From: JBMNTU01 sp050945895
Lineage (GTDB): Bacteria > Bacillota > Clostridia > Christensenellales > Christensenellaceae
Direction of reading: 5' to 3'
DNA: 42,264 nt
Assembly (NCBI GenBank): GCA_050945895.1
Contig: JBMNTU010000005.1
Coordinates: forward strand, 1-42,264
The notes below the pieces were generated by a model. The model was given only the letters and a program-made list of their open reading frames with translations, was not told the origin of the DNA and searched no databases. Numbering within the stretch: position 1 is the stretch's first letter; each line of letters begins with the position of its first letter. The translations under genes and the position numbers were made by a program. Positions 33,383 to 41,854 of this stretch are shown in pieces.

Positions 33383-34260
33383 AAAACACCTCCCGCTCTT
33401 TGAACCGCTTCCTTAAGCGCGCGCATGGCCAATTCAGCCGCCAACTGCATACGCAATTCCCTGGACGCACGCCACGAGGTACGCGGCGTAATTTCTGAAA
33501 GGGCCGTATCTACAAGGCTGCGCAGCGTTTCCTCACCGACCGGCTTGCCGCATGTGCAATTCTCTGCCGCAGAGCAGCGCATGGGAGTGGGCGACGCCAC
33601 GCCAAACGCGATACGCACGTCCTCTATCAGCTTTTTATCTCCGGACAGCTTTACATTGACAGAGCAGTTGAGTGTAGAAATATCCATGGCCTTGCGCATG
33701 GCGTATTTGATAAACTTGCCATGATAGCCTTCATAGCTTTTTTGGGGGATGCGTATTGTTGTCAGAATCTCCGTTGGACGCAAGTCTACTTTTCCCGGGC
33801 CAATATAAAAATCGTGTATGGGTACTGTGCGCACACCCCCGCTGCCCGTCAGCTCCAGCTCCGCATCCAGCGAAAAGAGCGTAGAAGCGCTGTCCGCACT
33901 GGTAACACCGTTGCATACATTGCCGCCTATTGTGCCGATATTGCGTATCTGCGGGCCGCCTATGGTCTCCACGGCTTCAGCCAGCACGGGAATATGTTCC
34001 AATACAAGTTCATTTCGCGCCACATGCGAAAAGCTGGTCAGCGGCAGGATTGCAATGCTGCCATCCGCCTCCATAGAGATGCCGCGCAGCGCATCCAGCT
34101 TATAGATACTCACGCATTCGATACCCGCCAATTTGCCTTCGCGTATTTTGAGCAAAAGGTCGCTGCCTCCCGCCAGTACGCGTGCCTCCGGATGTTTTTG
34201 CAATATTTTTACCGCCTCGGAAACGGATTGGGGTTCGTACAGTCTGGATATATCATACAT
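33379..34260 (-). CDS. molybdenum hydroxylase, FAD-binding subunit (XdhB/CoxM-like)
   Basis: Flavin subunit of 293 residues. FAD-binding loops are AGGSDLL (30-36) and IGTIGGNVCNGVTSADSA (108-125), both at the usual places. The C-terminal CO-dehydrogenase flavoprotein domain follows (RIAFGVASPTPMRCSAAE). It receives electrons from the Fe-S subunit and hands them to NAD or another acceptor. Its start overlaps the large-subunit gene by eight bases. Confidence 0.95.
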   Translation of the reverse strand: MYDISRLYEPQSVSEAVKILQKHPEARVLAGGSDLLLKIREGKLAGIECVSIYKLDALRGISMEADGSIAILPLTSFSHVARNELVLEHIPVLAEAVETIGGPQIRNIGTIGGNVCNGVTSADSASTLFSLDAELELTGSGGVRTVPIHDFYIGPGKVDLRPTEILTTIRIPQKSYEGYHGKFIKYAMRKAMDISTLNCSVNVKLSGDKKLIEDVRIAFGVASPTPMRCSAAENCTCGKPVGEETLRSLVDTALSEITPRTSWRASRELRMQLAAELAMRALKEAVQRAGGVL

Positions 34261-36574
34261 TTTGCGCCACCCCTTTCAGCAATCCTGCATCGCGGAACGC
34301 CGCAATCAGCCGCTCCGGCGTAAGCGGAATTCTGTCCATCGCTACGCCTGTGGCCTGCAAAACCGCATTGCGAACAGCGGGCGCGGCAGGCAGCGCGGGC
34401 GGCTCGCCCAGCGATTTGTTTCCAAACGGCCCTGTGGGGTCATGCAGTTCCACAAAGTCTGCCGAAAGATCGGGCGTATCCAGCGCCGTCATCAGCTTGT
34501 AACCCAGCAAATTGTTGTTGAGCGGCTTGCCCGTCTTTTCATCAAACAGCATTTGCTCACCAAGTGCATAGCCTAAACTCATGCTCATGCCGCCGTGCAC
34601 CTGCATGGCGGCAAGCTGCGGATTGAGCACCCTGCCGCAGTCGTGCACGTTAACGATACGCACAACCTCTACCTTTCCCAGGGGGATATCTACCTCCACC
34701 TCCGCAAAGCACACGCCCATAGAAAACGTGTTGGATTTACACTGGTTGGTGGCCTCCGCCGTGAGGTGCACAGAATGATCCAGGCTATAGAATGCTTCCA
34801 TCGCAAGGTCGCCCAGCGGAAGCAACGCCTTGCCGCTCTGCGCATCCACAATGTCCCGTCCGCAAATATCCATGCCGGCCGCTGGCCGTTCGAGCATATA
34901 TTCCGCATAATCCAGTATGCGCTTTTTCAAAAGCTCTCCCGTTTTTTTGAGCGCCATGCCGGATACATAGGACATGCGCGAGGCATAACAGCCCGGGTCG
35001 TATGGGGCGGTGTCCGTATCCTGCATAGATACGATATGCACATCCTCCAGCGGAATACCCACCGTGTCCGCGGCCATCTGGCAAAAGACCGTGTCCGCAC
35101 CCTGCCCAATCTCCGGCGCGCCCATAACAAGCTGCAGCGAGCCGTCCTGGTTGAGCACCATCCGGCAGGATGACGTTTCCAGCGAAATGGGGTACACCCC
35201 CGTCTTGTAGGAAAACATCGCCATACCGATCCCTTTGCGTACAGGGCCGGACTGGTTTTTGTATTCCCGGATTTTGTTATCCCAATCAAGGAAGGCTTTG
35301 CCTTTCTCTATACACTCTTCCAGCCCGTTGGTGTGAGAGGTGATTTTGGTATATGGATCCACAAACCCCTGGCGCATCATGTTCTTTCTGCGCAGCTCGC
35401 AGGAATCTATTTTGAGCGCTCGCGCAATCTCTTCCACGTGCGCCTCCATGGCGAATATGATCTGCGGTATGCCATAGCCGCGCATGGCCCCGCCGGTAGG
35501 CAGGTTGGTGTATACGGTGTGGGCTGTGGCGCGGGTGGCTTTTTCATCCTGGTACAGGTGGCGAAACGTATTGGCGCTGTTGGCCACAATGGCGTGCCCG
35601 TGCGAAGCATACGCGCCCTGGTTGGACCAGGCGGTAAGCTCGCGCGCCACAAACCTTCCGTCCGGCCGCACCCAGCTCCTGATTGTAAGCGTCATGGGAT
35701 GGCGCACCCTGGTGCATACAAATGTCTCTTCCCTCGACGTGTCAACCTTGACACATTTGCCGCCCAGCTGCGTGGTAAGGTAAGCGGCCAGCGGCTCATA
35801 CAGCACCTCCTGCTTGTTGCCGAAGCCGCCGCCTACGTACGGCTTAATCACGCGCACCTTGCCCCACGGAATGCCCAACGCCTGTCCAATCACGCGCCGC
35901 GTGATATGCGGAATCTGCGTAGACGAAACCACCACCACGCGCCCTCGCTCCATATAGGCGCAGGCGATGGGGTTTTCCAGATGGCAGTGCTGTACAAACG
36001 GCGTATGGTACGTCCCTTCAAAGTATTGCAGCCCTTGTTCCCGGATCGCGCTCTTAAAGTCTCCCAATTCATAGGTCGTGGTTTTCAATATGTTGTCCGG
36101 ATACGCTTCATGGATGGGCGTTGCCCCTTTTTCCATGGCTGCCTCCATGGTGAGCAGCGGCGGATATTCCTCGTATTCCACTTTTATCAGGCGCAGCGCG
36201 CGCGACGCGGCGAGCTCGTCCTCCGCAACCACCACGGCGATGTCGTCGCCATAGAAACGCACACGGTCGTCCAGCAGTTTGCGGTCGGATACATCCTGGT
36301 GCCCGGGGTCTGTGGACCACGGATGCCCAGCGGTAGGAAACACAATGTCCGGCACATCAAAACAGGTGATGATTTTTTTTACGCCGGGTACGGCCGCCGC
36401 TTTATCAATATGCAGTTTTTTCACCCTGCCATTGGCAATGGTGCTGTGCAGGACTTTTGCCACCAACACATCTCTCATATCGAGGTCATCTGTAAACAGC
36501 GCCTGTCCTGTCACTTTTTCCAGCGCATCTACACGCGGTATGCTTTTGCCCACGGCATGATATCGGCTTTCCAA
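34253..36574 (-). CDS. molybdenum hydroxylase, molybdopterin-binding catalytic subunit (XdhA-like)
   Basis: Catalytic subunit of 773 residues of the xanthine dehydrogenase family. The N-terminal aldehyde-oxidase a/b hammerhead (SIPRVDALEKVTGQALFTDD) leads into the Mo-cofactor domains with KPYVGGGFGNKQ, GGAMRGYGIPQ and NVHDCGRVLNPQ. The catalytic Glu lies in KSLGEPPALPAAPAVRNA. Substrate may be a purine, nicotinate-like heterocycle or aldehyde; the sequence does not decide. No ATG fits the N-terminus. TTG at 36574, ten bases after AAAGGGG, is the best start; a TTG at 36610 has no ribosome site. No cofactor-maturation genes (such as the MobA-like or XdhC chaperone) are in the window. Confidence 0.93.
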   Translation of the reverse strand: MESRYHAVGKSIPRVDALEKVTGQALFTDDLDMRDVLVAKVLHSTIANGRVKKLHIDKAAAVPGVKKIITCFDVPDIVFPTAGHPWSTDPGHQDVSDRKLLDDRVRFYGDDIAVVVAEDELAASRALRLIKVEYEEYPPLLTMEAAMEKGATPIHEAYPDNILKTTTYELGDFKSAIREQGLQYFEGTYHTPFVQHCHLENPIACAYMERGRVVVVSSTQIPHITRRVIGQALGIPWGKVRVIKPYVGGGFGNKQEVLYEPLAAYLTTQLGGKCVKVDTSREETFVCTRVRHPMTLTIRSWVRPDGRFVARELTAWSNQGAYASHGHAIVANSANTFRHLYQDEKATRATAHTVYTNLPTGGAMRGYGIPQIIFAMEAHVEEIARALKIDSCELRRKNMMRQGFVDPYTKITSHTNGLEECIEKGKAFLDWDNKIREYKNQSGPVRKGIGMAMFSYKTGVYPISLETSSCRMVLNQDGSLQLVMGAPEIGQGADTVFCQMAADTVGIPLEDVHIVSMQDTDTAPYDPGCYASRMSYVSGMALKKTGELLKKRILDYAEYMLERPAAGMDICGRDIVDAQSGKALLPLGDLAMEAFYSLDHSVHLTAEATNQCKSNTFSMGVCFAEVEVDIPLGKVEVVRIVNVHDCGRVLNPQLAAMQVHGGMSMSLGYALGEQMLFDEKTGKPLNNNLLGYKLMTALDTPDLSADFVELHDPTGPFGNKSLGEPPALPAAPAVRNAVLQATGVAMDRIPLTPERLIAAFRDAGLLKGVAQNV

Positions 36575-36642
36575 TAATATCCAGCCCCTTTCAGGAGAGA
36601 AACTACACAAAAAAACAAATGAGACACCCAGATGATAATTGC

Positions 36643-36671
36643 ATTATATCAACTTTAGACAGTTTCTTCAA
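36643..36671 (-). promoter_or_regulatory. promoter of the molybdenum hydroxylase operon
   Basis: Minus strand: -35 TTGAAG (36666-36671), 17-base spacer, consensus -10 TATAAT (36643-36648). The leader of about 60 bases is too short for a molybdenum-cofactor riboswitch. Confidence 0.75.
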
Positions 36672-36801
36672 TTTTAACGCACATTTTTTTGACTGATACG
36701 GTCTCATCATTATTGCCTGTCAAACGATACAACGCTGTCTGGCGGCGTTTACCCAGCACTATAACCGGGCGCCCGCTATGAGAATAATGCTAACTATTTA
36801 A

Positions 36802-36820
36802 TACCCTATTAATACGGGTA
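36802..36820. repeat. short inverted repeat upstream of the hydroxylase promoter
   Basis: TACCC and GGGTA flank the AT-rich TATTAATAC, about 130 bases upstream of the promoter. The 10-base palindrome CGGGCGCCCG lies nearby at 36767-36776. Either could be a regulator site; neither is strong on its own. Confidence 0.35.
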
Positions 36821-36838
36821 ATAGCAAGACTGTTGCAT

Positions 36839-36869
36839 AAAAAAACGAACAAAACTATTTTGTCCGTTT
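36839..36869 (-). terminator. intrinsic terminator of the CarD-family gene
   Basis: On the minus strand AAACGGACAAAA pairs with TTTTGTTCGTTT (twelve pairs, one G-U) around a TAG loop and continues into TTTT, 31 bases past the stop codon. Confidence 0.85.
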
Positions 36870-36900
36870 TCTTATCTGCCATGTAACACACATCCACTTT

Positions 36901-37419
36901 TTATTCTTCTGTTTCCACTTCGTGTACCCGTATCGAAATATGCTCCCGGACTTTTTCAATGGGAATATCCAGCGCAACAGACAGCTCCCCATGCAAATAG
37001 TCCTCCGCCATTCCCATATATTTCTGATCCATTTGAATGGGTTTTTTTCCGTCCTGTTTGCGTTCGTCAATTTTCAAATACAGGCTTTTGATCATCTTCA
37101 CCCATTCGTAACAATCAAAGGATTGCAGCGCACTTTTATACGCTTCCTCGCGCACATTATCGTCATCGATCCACTTGGCTTCCAGTTCCGGAATCTTGCT
37201 GATCAGTTTATTTGCTTCGTCTCTGGTCAATATTTTTCGTATCCGCAGCTTGGTTTCGTTTCCCACGGGAACATATATGCAGTCGCAGGGCGAATGCAAC
37301 GGTTTCAGGAAATAATACTGGCGTTCGGTCGCTTTGGCAAAATCCGGACAGGCAATGTCGCTGATCTGGCAAACACCGGAAGTTTCATACATCACATATT
37401 CATTTTTCTGGAACATCAT
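36901..37419 (-). CDS. CarD-family transcriptional regulator
   Basis: Protein of 172 residues. The N-terminal part (about 1-65, FQKNEYVMYETSGVCQISDI through QYYFLKPL) is the CarD/TRCF RNA-polymerase-interaction domain, with the family motif of a Tudor-like beta barrel. The helical C-terminal part (about 70-165) would contact promoter DNA upstream of the -10 box. CarD proteins bind the polymerase beta subunit and change open-complex stability. Ribosome site GAGAGG is five bases before the ATG; a second ATG follows directly. It is a single-gene unit with a strong promoter and a structured leader. Confidence 0.85.
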   Translation of the reverse strand: MMFQKNEYVMYETSGVCQISDIACPDFAKATERQYYFLKPLHSPCDCIYVPVGNETKLRIRKILTRDEANKLISKIPELEAKWIDDDNVREEAYKSALQSFDCYEWVKMIKSLYLKIDERKQDGKKPIQMDQKYMGMAEDYLHGELSVALDIPIEKVREHISIRVHEVETEE

Positions 37420-37463
37420 CTACACCTCTCAGCACAACTGTCGTATGCCTGCTAGTTGAAAAT

Positions 37464-37505
37464 AACGTGCCCCAAACAGCTTACTCACGCGTTTGGCTGC
37501 ACGTT
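37464..37505 (-). promoter_or_regulatory. strong hairpin in the CarD-gene leader, possible attenuator
   Basis: AACGTGC/GCACGTT (7 pairs) and CCAAAC/GTTTGG (6 pairs) stack into one stem with small bulges around a 13-base loop. On the minus strand the stem is followed by ATTTTC. It lies between the promoter and the CarD start, so it may be a conditional terminator or a binding site. Confidence 0.5.
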
Positions 37506-37557
37506 GGCCGGCAAAGCGGGGAACATATCAGAGTTCGAATCCTATTGCTTTATATTC

Positions 37558-37586
37558 ATTATACTAAAAAAAACACCTAAATGTAA
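37558..37586 (-). promoter_or_regulatory. promoter of the CarD-family gene
   Basis: Minus strand: -35 TTACAT (37581-37586), 17-base spacer containing a run of eight T, consensus -10 TATAAT (37558-37563). It predicts a leader of about 130 bases. Confidence 0.75.
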
Positions 37587-37688
37587 GAGGTTTTTCTATA
37601 TTTCAATAAAAGTCGATTTATACAAGCACAGTAAGTCTGTTTTATACTGCCCGCCATAAACACAAGGAATGCATACCTGCGCAGCAAT

Positions 37689-37723
37689 AGAAAAGGCTGC
37701 CGGATATATCGGCCGGCAGCCTT
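37689..37723 (-). terminator. intrinsic terminator of the ABC exporter operon
   Basis: Eleven-base stem AAGGCTGCCGG/CCGGCAGCCTT with a 9-base loop, followed on the minus strand by TTCTATT and preceded by T residues in the other direction, 18 bases past the exporter stop. Confidence 0.85.
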
Positions 37724-37740
37724 GCCGTTTTTTGGGTGTT

Positions 37741-39630
37741 TTACGCAAACTGGCTGTTGTACAGCGCCGCGTATACGCCGTCCATGTCCATCAGCTGGCT
37801 GTGCGTGCCCTGCTCTACCAAATCCCCGTCTTTCAAAACGAGGATAAGGTCTGCATCGAAGATTGTGGACAGCCGATGTGCAATTTGGAAATTTGTCCGG
37901 CCTTGGGTCAGCTTTTTCATAGCGTCCACCATCAGCTTTTCGGTACGGGTATCTACGCTGCTTGTCGCTTCGTCCAAAATCAAAATCTGCGGATTGGCGC
38001 AAAACGCGCGTGCAATCGTTAAAAGCTGTTTTTGCCCCGAAGACAGATTTCCTGCCGATTCGTCGATCAACGTATCGTAACCATCCGGCAACATGGAAAT
38101 AAAATGATGCGCGTTGGCCATTTTGCACGCGTCCTCCACCTCTTCGTCCGTTGCCTCCGGCCTGCCGTAGCGGATATTGTCACGGATACTGGCCGAATAC
38201 AGCCAAGTATCCTGCAGCACCATGCCAAACTGCCGCCGCACATCCTGGCGAGTCATATCTGTCGCATCTGTTCCGTCTATTTTTATTACGCCGCCGTTCA
38301 GGTCGTAAAACCGCATGAGAAGGTTGATCATCGTGGTTTTTCCTGCGCCTGTCGGCCCGCAGATGCCCACCTTTTGCCCTGCTTTTACCTCCACGTTCAT
38401 ATCGGTGATGAGTATCTTATCCGGAGAATAGCCAAACTTTACATGCTCGAACGTAATATTCCCCTGCGTTTTGCCCGGCTGGATAAGGCTTTGCTTTTCG
38501 GGCGACTGTTCGGCCTCATCAAGCAGCTCAAAAACACGGTCGGATGCCGCAATGGTCGATTGCAGCAGGTTGATGATATTGGTTGTTTGCACGATAGGCT
38601 GCGTAAATTGCTGCATGTATTGTATGAACGACTGGATGGCCCCAATGGTCAGTCCGCCGTTCAGTGTCAGCATTCCGCCAAATATGCACACGCCTACATA
38701 GCCGATGTTGCCCACAAGGTTTGTAACGGGCATCATAATGCTGGACGAAAATTGCGCGCGCCGCGCATTGCCTTTCAGGCGCTCGTTCATTCCGTCAAAT
38801 TCCTTCTCTACCCGCTTTTCCACCCGAAACAGCTTAACCACATTGTGCCCCGCGTAGTATTCCTCTACATAGCTGTTTACGTCGCCCAGCTCGTTTTGCT
38901 GCCCCAAAAAGTATTTTTGGGATTTGCGCACCAAGAGCGAGCAAAGCAGCAGCGCCGCCGGCAGTACGCACAGCGCAATGAGCGCCATCTGCCAGCTGAT
39001 CGTGAACATCATAATAACAATGCCGATAATCGTAAAAATCGCCGTAATAAACTGCGTCAGCATTTGCTGGATGGTCGTGCTAATCTGCTCTATATCTGTC
39101 GTTGTCCTGGACAATATTTCGCCGCGCGTGTGCGTGTCGTAATAATTGAGCGGCAAACGCTGTATTTTTTCACTCACAGCCTGCCGCAGGTCGTGAACGG
39201 TTTTTTGTGATACCTGCGCCGTCGTTTTTTGCTGTAAATACGAAAACAGTGCCGATAAGCCATAAATAATGACCAGCACGCCCAACGTCAGCTTGAGCAT
39301 AGGCATTTGTGTATCTTCTATTGGCGGGCCGACATAGTGCCCGCTTTCGTCGATTACCTCGTGTAGCTTGTCGATCGCAGGAACGTTTCCAACGTTATCG
39401 AGGTCGAGCATGCCCGTTTCGTTGAACTGTGCACGCAGCGTAATCAGGTTGGTCGCTGTTCCCAAAATACGCGGGCCCATAATGGCCAGCACTACACTGA
39501 CGACCGCACAGGCCAGCATAAATATCACTTTTTTCTTGTATGGGCCAAAATAGGAGAGCAGGCGCTTTGCGGTATTGCCAAAACTTTTTTTCTTGTCTGC
39601 CGGAGAAGTGTTTTTACGGTTTTTATTCAT
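37741..39630 (-). CDS. ABC exporter half-transporter, catalytic-type NBD (LmrD/YfiC-like)
   Basis: Protein of 629 residues: a cytoplasmic lead of about 30 residues, six membrane helices with the domain signature RLPLNYYDTHTRGEILSRTT, then an ATPase domain. Walker A is GPTGAGKTT, Walker B ILILDEATSSVD with a catalytic Glu, and the H loop is IAHRL. The signature reads LSSGQ where LSGGQ is usual. It overlaps the upstream partner gene by four bases (ATGA), and the two would form a heterodimer exporting drugs, lipids or peptides. The changed signature faces the partner's changed Walker B, as in LmrCD and TM287/288. Confidence 0.93.
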   Translation of the reverse strand: MNKNRKNTSPADKKKSFGNTAKRLLSYFGPYKKKVIFMLACAVVSVVLAIMGPRILGTATNLITLRAQFNETGMLDLDNVGNVPAIDKLHEVIDESGHYVGPPIEDTQMPMLKLTLGVLVIIYGLSALFSYLQQKTTAQVSQKTVHDLRQAVSEKIQRLPLNYYDTHTRGEILSRTTTDIEQISTTIQQMLTQFITAIFTIIGIVIMMFTISWQMALIALCVLPAALLLCSLLVRKSQKYFLGQQNELGDVNSYVEEYYAGHNVVKLFRVEKRVEKEFDGMNERLKGNARRAQFSSSIMMPVTNLVGNIGYVGVCIFGGMLTLNGGLTIGAIQSFIQYMQQFTQPIVQTTNIINLLQSTIAASDRVFELLDEAEQSPEKQSLIQPGKTQGNITFEHVKFGYSPDKILITDMNVEVKAGQKVGICGPTGAGKTTMINLLMRFYDLNGGVIKIDGTDATDMTRQDVRRQFGMVLQDTWLYSASIRDNIRYGRPEATDEEVEDACKMANAHHFISMLPDGYDTLIDESAGNLSSGQKQLLTIARAFCANPQILILDEATSSVDTRTEKLMVDAMKKLTQGRTNFQIAHRLSTIFDADLILVLKDGDLVEQGTHSQLMDMDGVYAALYNSQFA

Positions 39631-41363
39631 GCCGGTTCCCCTCCTTCCTGCGCCATTTGCGTTTTGGCAATTTCGGCATAAACGTTGCAGCTTTTTACCA
39701 GCTCTTCGTGTCGCCCTTCGCCAACGATTTTTCCTTCGTCCAGCACCAATATTTTGTCTGCATTCATAATGGTATTGATGCGCTGCGCAACAATGATGAC
39801 AGTAGCACCGTTTGTATTGTCCTTTATGGCCTTGCGGAGCGCCGCATCCGTTTTGAAATCCAGTGCGGAAAAACTATCGTCAAACACCAGTATATTTGCC
39901 CCTGTCGCCATAGCGCGCGCAATGGTGAGCCGCTGGCGCTGGCCGCCGGATACGTTTGTGCCCCCCTGCGCAATCGGGTCGTCGTAGCCTTTTTCTTTCT
40001 GCCCGATAAAATCGTCCGCCTGCGCAATCTTTGCGGCGCGCTCCACCTGTTCCATTGGCATATCTTCGTTGCCAAACGCAATGTTGGACCGGATGGTTCC
40101 CGCAAACAGGCTGGAGTTTTGCGGAACATAACCAATGCGCCCGCGCAGCGCGTCCAGGTCATATTCTCGGACATCTACGCCGTCCACCAAAACATTGCCT
40201 GCCGAAACATCCCTCAGCCGCGGTATCAGACTGATGATGCTCGATTTCCCGCTGCCTGTCGCACCGATGATTGCCGTTGTTTCTCCCGGGTTTGCCGTAA
40301 ACGATATGCCGGATACGGCAGGTTTTTCGCCCTTTCCATACGCCATTGCAACATCTTTAAATTCCACGACGCCCGTTTTATCTGCCGGCGTGGCCGGCCT
40401 GCTTGGGTTTACGATCTGCGGCTGGATATCCAACACTTCGTTGATGCGGTCTGCGCACACGCTCGCGCGCGGCATCATCGCAAACACCAGCGCCATAATA
40501 ACCAGCGCATACATAATGAGCATCAAATATTGGATGACCGCCATCATATCGCCAACCTGCATCGTCCCCATCGAAATTTGCTGGCCGCCCACCCATACGA
40601 CGAACACCGTTCCAATGTTAATAATAAGCATCAGCATGGGCATCAGCGTAGATATTTTGAGCTGCGATTTAATAGACGTCTGTGTCATATCCGTATTTGC
40701 CTGCTCGAACCGCTCTTCCTCGCGCTCCTCCGCTGTAAACGCACGTACCACGCGTACGCCGGTAATATTTTCCTTTAAAATGAGGTTGACCTTATCCAGC
40801 TTAGACTGCATAGATCGGAACACCGGAAACGTGCTTCGCAAAACCAGCACCAAAAACAACAGAATAATGGGCATGCAGATGATTACCACCGTTGCAAGCT
40901 GCGGGTTTTTGGATATCGAGAGCACCACGCCGCCTATGCACATAATGGGCGCCAGCACAACCAGCCGCAGCATCATAATCATAAAATTCTGTACCTGCAA
41001 AACATCGTTGGTTGTTCGCGTCGTTAGCGAGCCTGCGCCTACTTTGTCAAACTCGGCCAGCGTAAACCTGTCGATATGCCGGAACAGCTTTGTACGGATA
41101 TCAGTACAAAAACCGACGCTTACGCGGGACGCAATATACCCTACGCCAATGGATGCGCACGACGAGCCCACTGCAACCAGCAGCATCAACCCGCCTGTTT
41201 GCATGATATAGTCGATGTTGCCCGTTATAACGCCGTTGTCTATAATCATCGACATCATGCTCGGCAAAAGCAGCATAGAAAACGCCTGGGCAAAAAGCAA
41301 TACAATAAGCAGCAGTATCCACTTTACATATGGCCCCAGCCCAACTTTAAACAGCTTCAGCAA
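39627..41363 (-). CDS. ABC exporter half-transporter, degenerate NBD (LmrC/YfiB-like)
   Basis: Protein of 578 residues with six membrane helices (from about 15) and a C-terminal ATPase. Walker A is GATGSGKSS and the signature VSGGQRQRL is intact. Walker B reads ILVFDDSFSALD, with Asp in place of the catalytic Glu, and the H loop reads VAQRI with Gln in place of His. These are the standard changes of the non-hydrolysing site in heterodimeric exporters, so this is not decay. It starts with TTG at 41363, seven bases after AGGAGGG. The leader has two hairpins and a palindrome that may control the pair. Substrate unknown. Confidence 0.93.
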   Translation of the reverse strand: MLKLFKVGLGPYVKWILLLIVLLFAQAFSMLLLPSMMSMIIDNGVITGNIDYIMQTGGLMLLVAVGSSCASIGVGYIASRVSVGFCTDIRTKLFRHIDRFTLAEFDKVGAGSLTTRTTNDVLQVQNFMIMMLRLVVLAPIMCIGGVVLSISKNPQLATVVIICMPIILLFLVLVLRSTFPVFRSMQSKLDKVNLILKENITGVRVVRAFTAEEREEERFEQANTDMTQTSIKSQLKISTLMPMLMLIINIGTVFVVWVGGQQISMGTMQVGDMMAVIQYLMLIMYALVIMALVFAMMPRASVCADRINEVLDIQPQIVNPSRPATPADKTGVVEFKDVAMAYGKGEKPAVSGISFTANPGETTAIIGATGSGKSSIISLIPRLRDVSAGNVLVDGVDVREYDLDALRGRIGYVPQNSSLFAGTIRSNIAFGNEDMPMEQVERAAKIAQADDFIGQKEKGYDDPIAQGGTNVSGGQRQRLTIARAMATGANILVFDDSFSALDFKTDAALRKAIKDNTNGATVIIVAQRINTIMNADKILVLDEGKIVGEGRHEELVKSCNVYAEIAKTQMAQEGGEPA

Positions 41364-41382
41364 AATCCTTCCCTCCTCTTCA

Positions 41383-41413
41383 CCGGCAATATGCCGGGTG
41401 CATAACGTGCACC
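41383..41413 (-). promoter_or_regulatory. two tandem small hairpins in the exporter leader
   Basis: GGTGCA/TGCACC (41397-41402 and 41408-41413) and CCGGCA/TGCCGG (41383-41388 and 41392-41397) are adjacent stems sharing one base, just before the ribosome site of the exporter operon. They could modulate message stability or ribosome access. Confidence 0.5.
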
Positions 41414-41423
41414 GCGTATAGAA

Positions 41424-41435
41424 TTGTTATAACAA
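41424..41435. promoter_or_regulatory. 12-bp palindrome upstream of the exporter operon, operator candidate
   Basis: TTGTTATAACAA is a perfect AT-rich palindrome 60 bases before the exporter start and includes a -10-like TATAAC on the minus strand. Its form recalls MarR-type operators. No convincing -35 box was found. Confidence 0.45.
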
Positions 41436-41443
41436 ATCGTTTT

Positions 41444-41716
41444 TTAAAGAATTTCTATATATTTATACCCTTCGCCATGCATAAAGAAAACAAAACATGC
41501 CGCGCCGGCCACTGCCAGTACGATGCCCAAGATAGAGCAGACCTGCTTGCTTTTGATGGGACTTTTTTTGCCGATTGTTCCCAAAACAAGCGAAACAATG
41601 GCGCACGCAAAGCCAATCCAAAAAAATGCGCCTGGTGCAAGCATCAAAAATGAAAGCGCACCCAGCGCAACATTTACCCCAGACCAGATGTACATGCCTG
41701 CTTTTGTTTTTTCCAT
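41444..41716 (-). CDS. small membrane protein, DUF4190-like
   Basis: Protein of 90 residues with three hydrophobic segments (about 10-27, 29-49 and 61-82), the second and third joined by a basic turn GKKSPIKSKQ. Short proteins of this plan in Gram-positive bacteria are often labelled DUF4190; the assignment is tentative and function unknown. AGGAG eight bases upstream fixes the ATG at 41716. It lies 80 bases before the exporter operon without a terminator between, so it may be co-transcribed. Confidence 0.65.
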   Translation of the reverse strand: MEKTKAGMYIWSGVNVALGALSFLMLAPGAFFWIGFACAIVSLVLGTIGKKSPIKSKQVCSILGIVLAVAGAACFVFFMHGEGYKYIEIL

Positions 41717-41791
41717 GCTATTCTCCTGCAAATATGGTGCTTCGGGTCAGCCGTTTTATTGATTATAACATAATTACCCTGTTTACGCCGC

Positions 41792-41831
41792 AAAAAAAAA
41801 CAGACAGCCCGCAAACTACGCAGGCTGCCTG
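41792..41831 (-). terminator. intrinsic terminator of the BceB-like permease gene
   Basis: On the minus strand CAGGCAGCC pairs with GGCTGTCTG (nine pairs, one G-U) and is followed by nine T, 24 bases past the permease stop. Confidence 0.88.
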
Positions 41832-41854
41832 TCTTGTGTTCCTGTTTTATCCGC

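Noticed and set aside
37515..37560. tRNA-like T-loop GTTCGAATCC between the CarD gene and the ABC operon
   Set aside because: The bases on either side do not form a T stem and no matching acceptor or anticodon arm exists within 80 bases, so it is not a tRNA gene.
39880..39920. Asp for Glu in Walker B and Gln for His in the exporter ATPase taken as gene decay
   Set aside because: These are the fixed changes of the degenerate site in heterodimeric exporters and the partner has the matching signature change, so the gene is intact.
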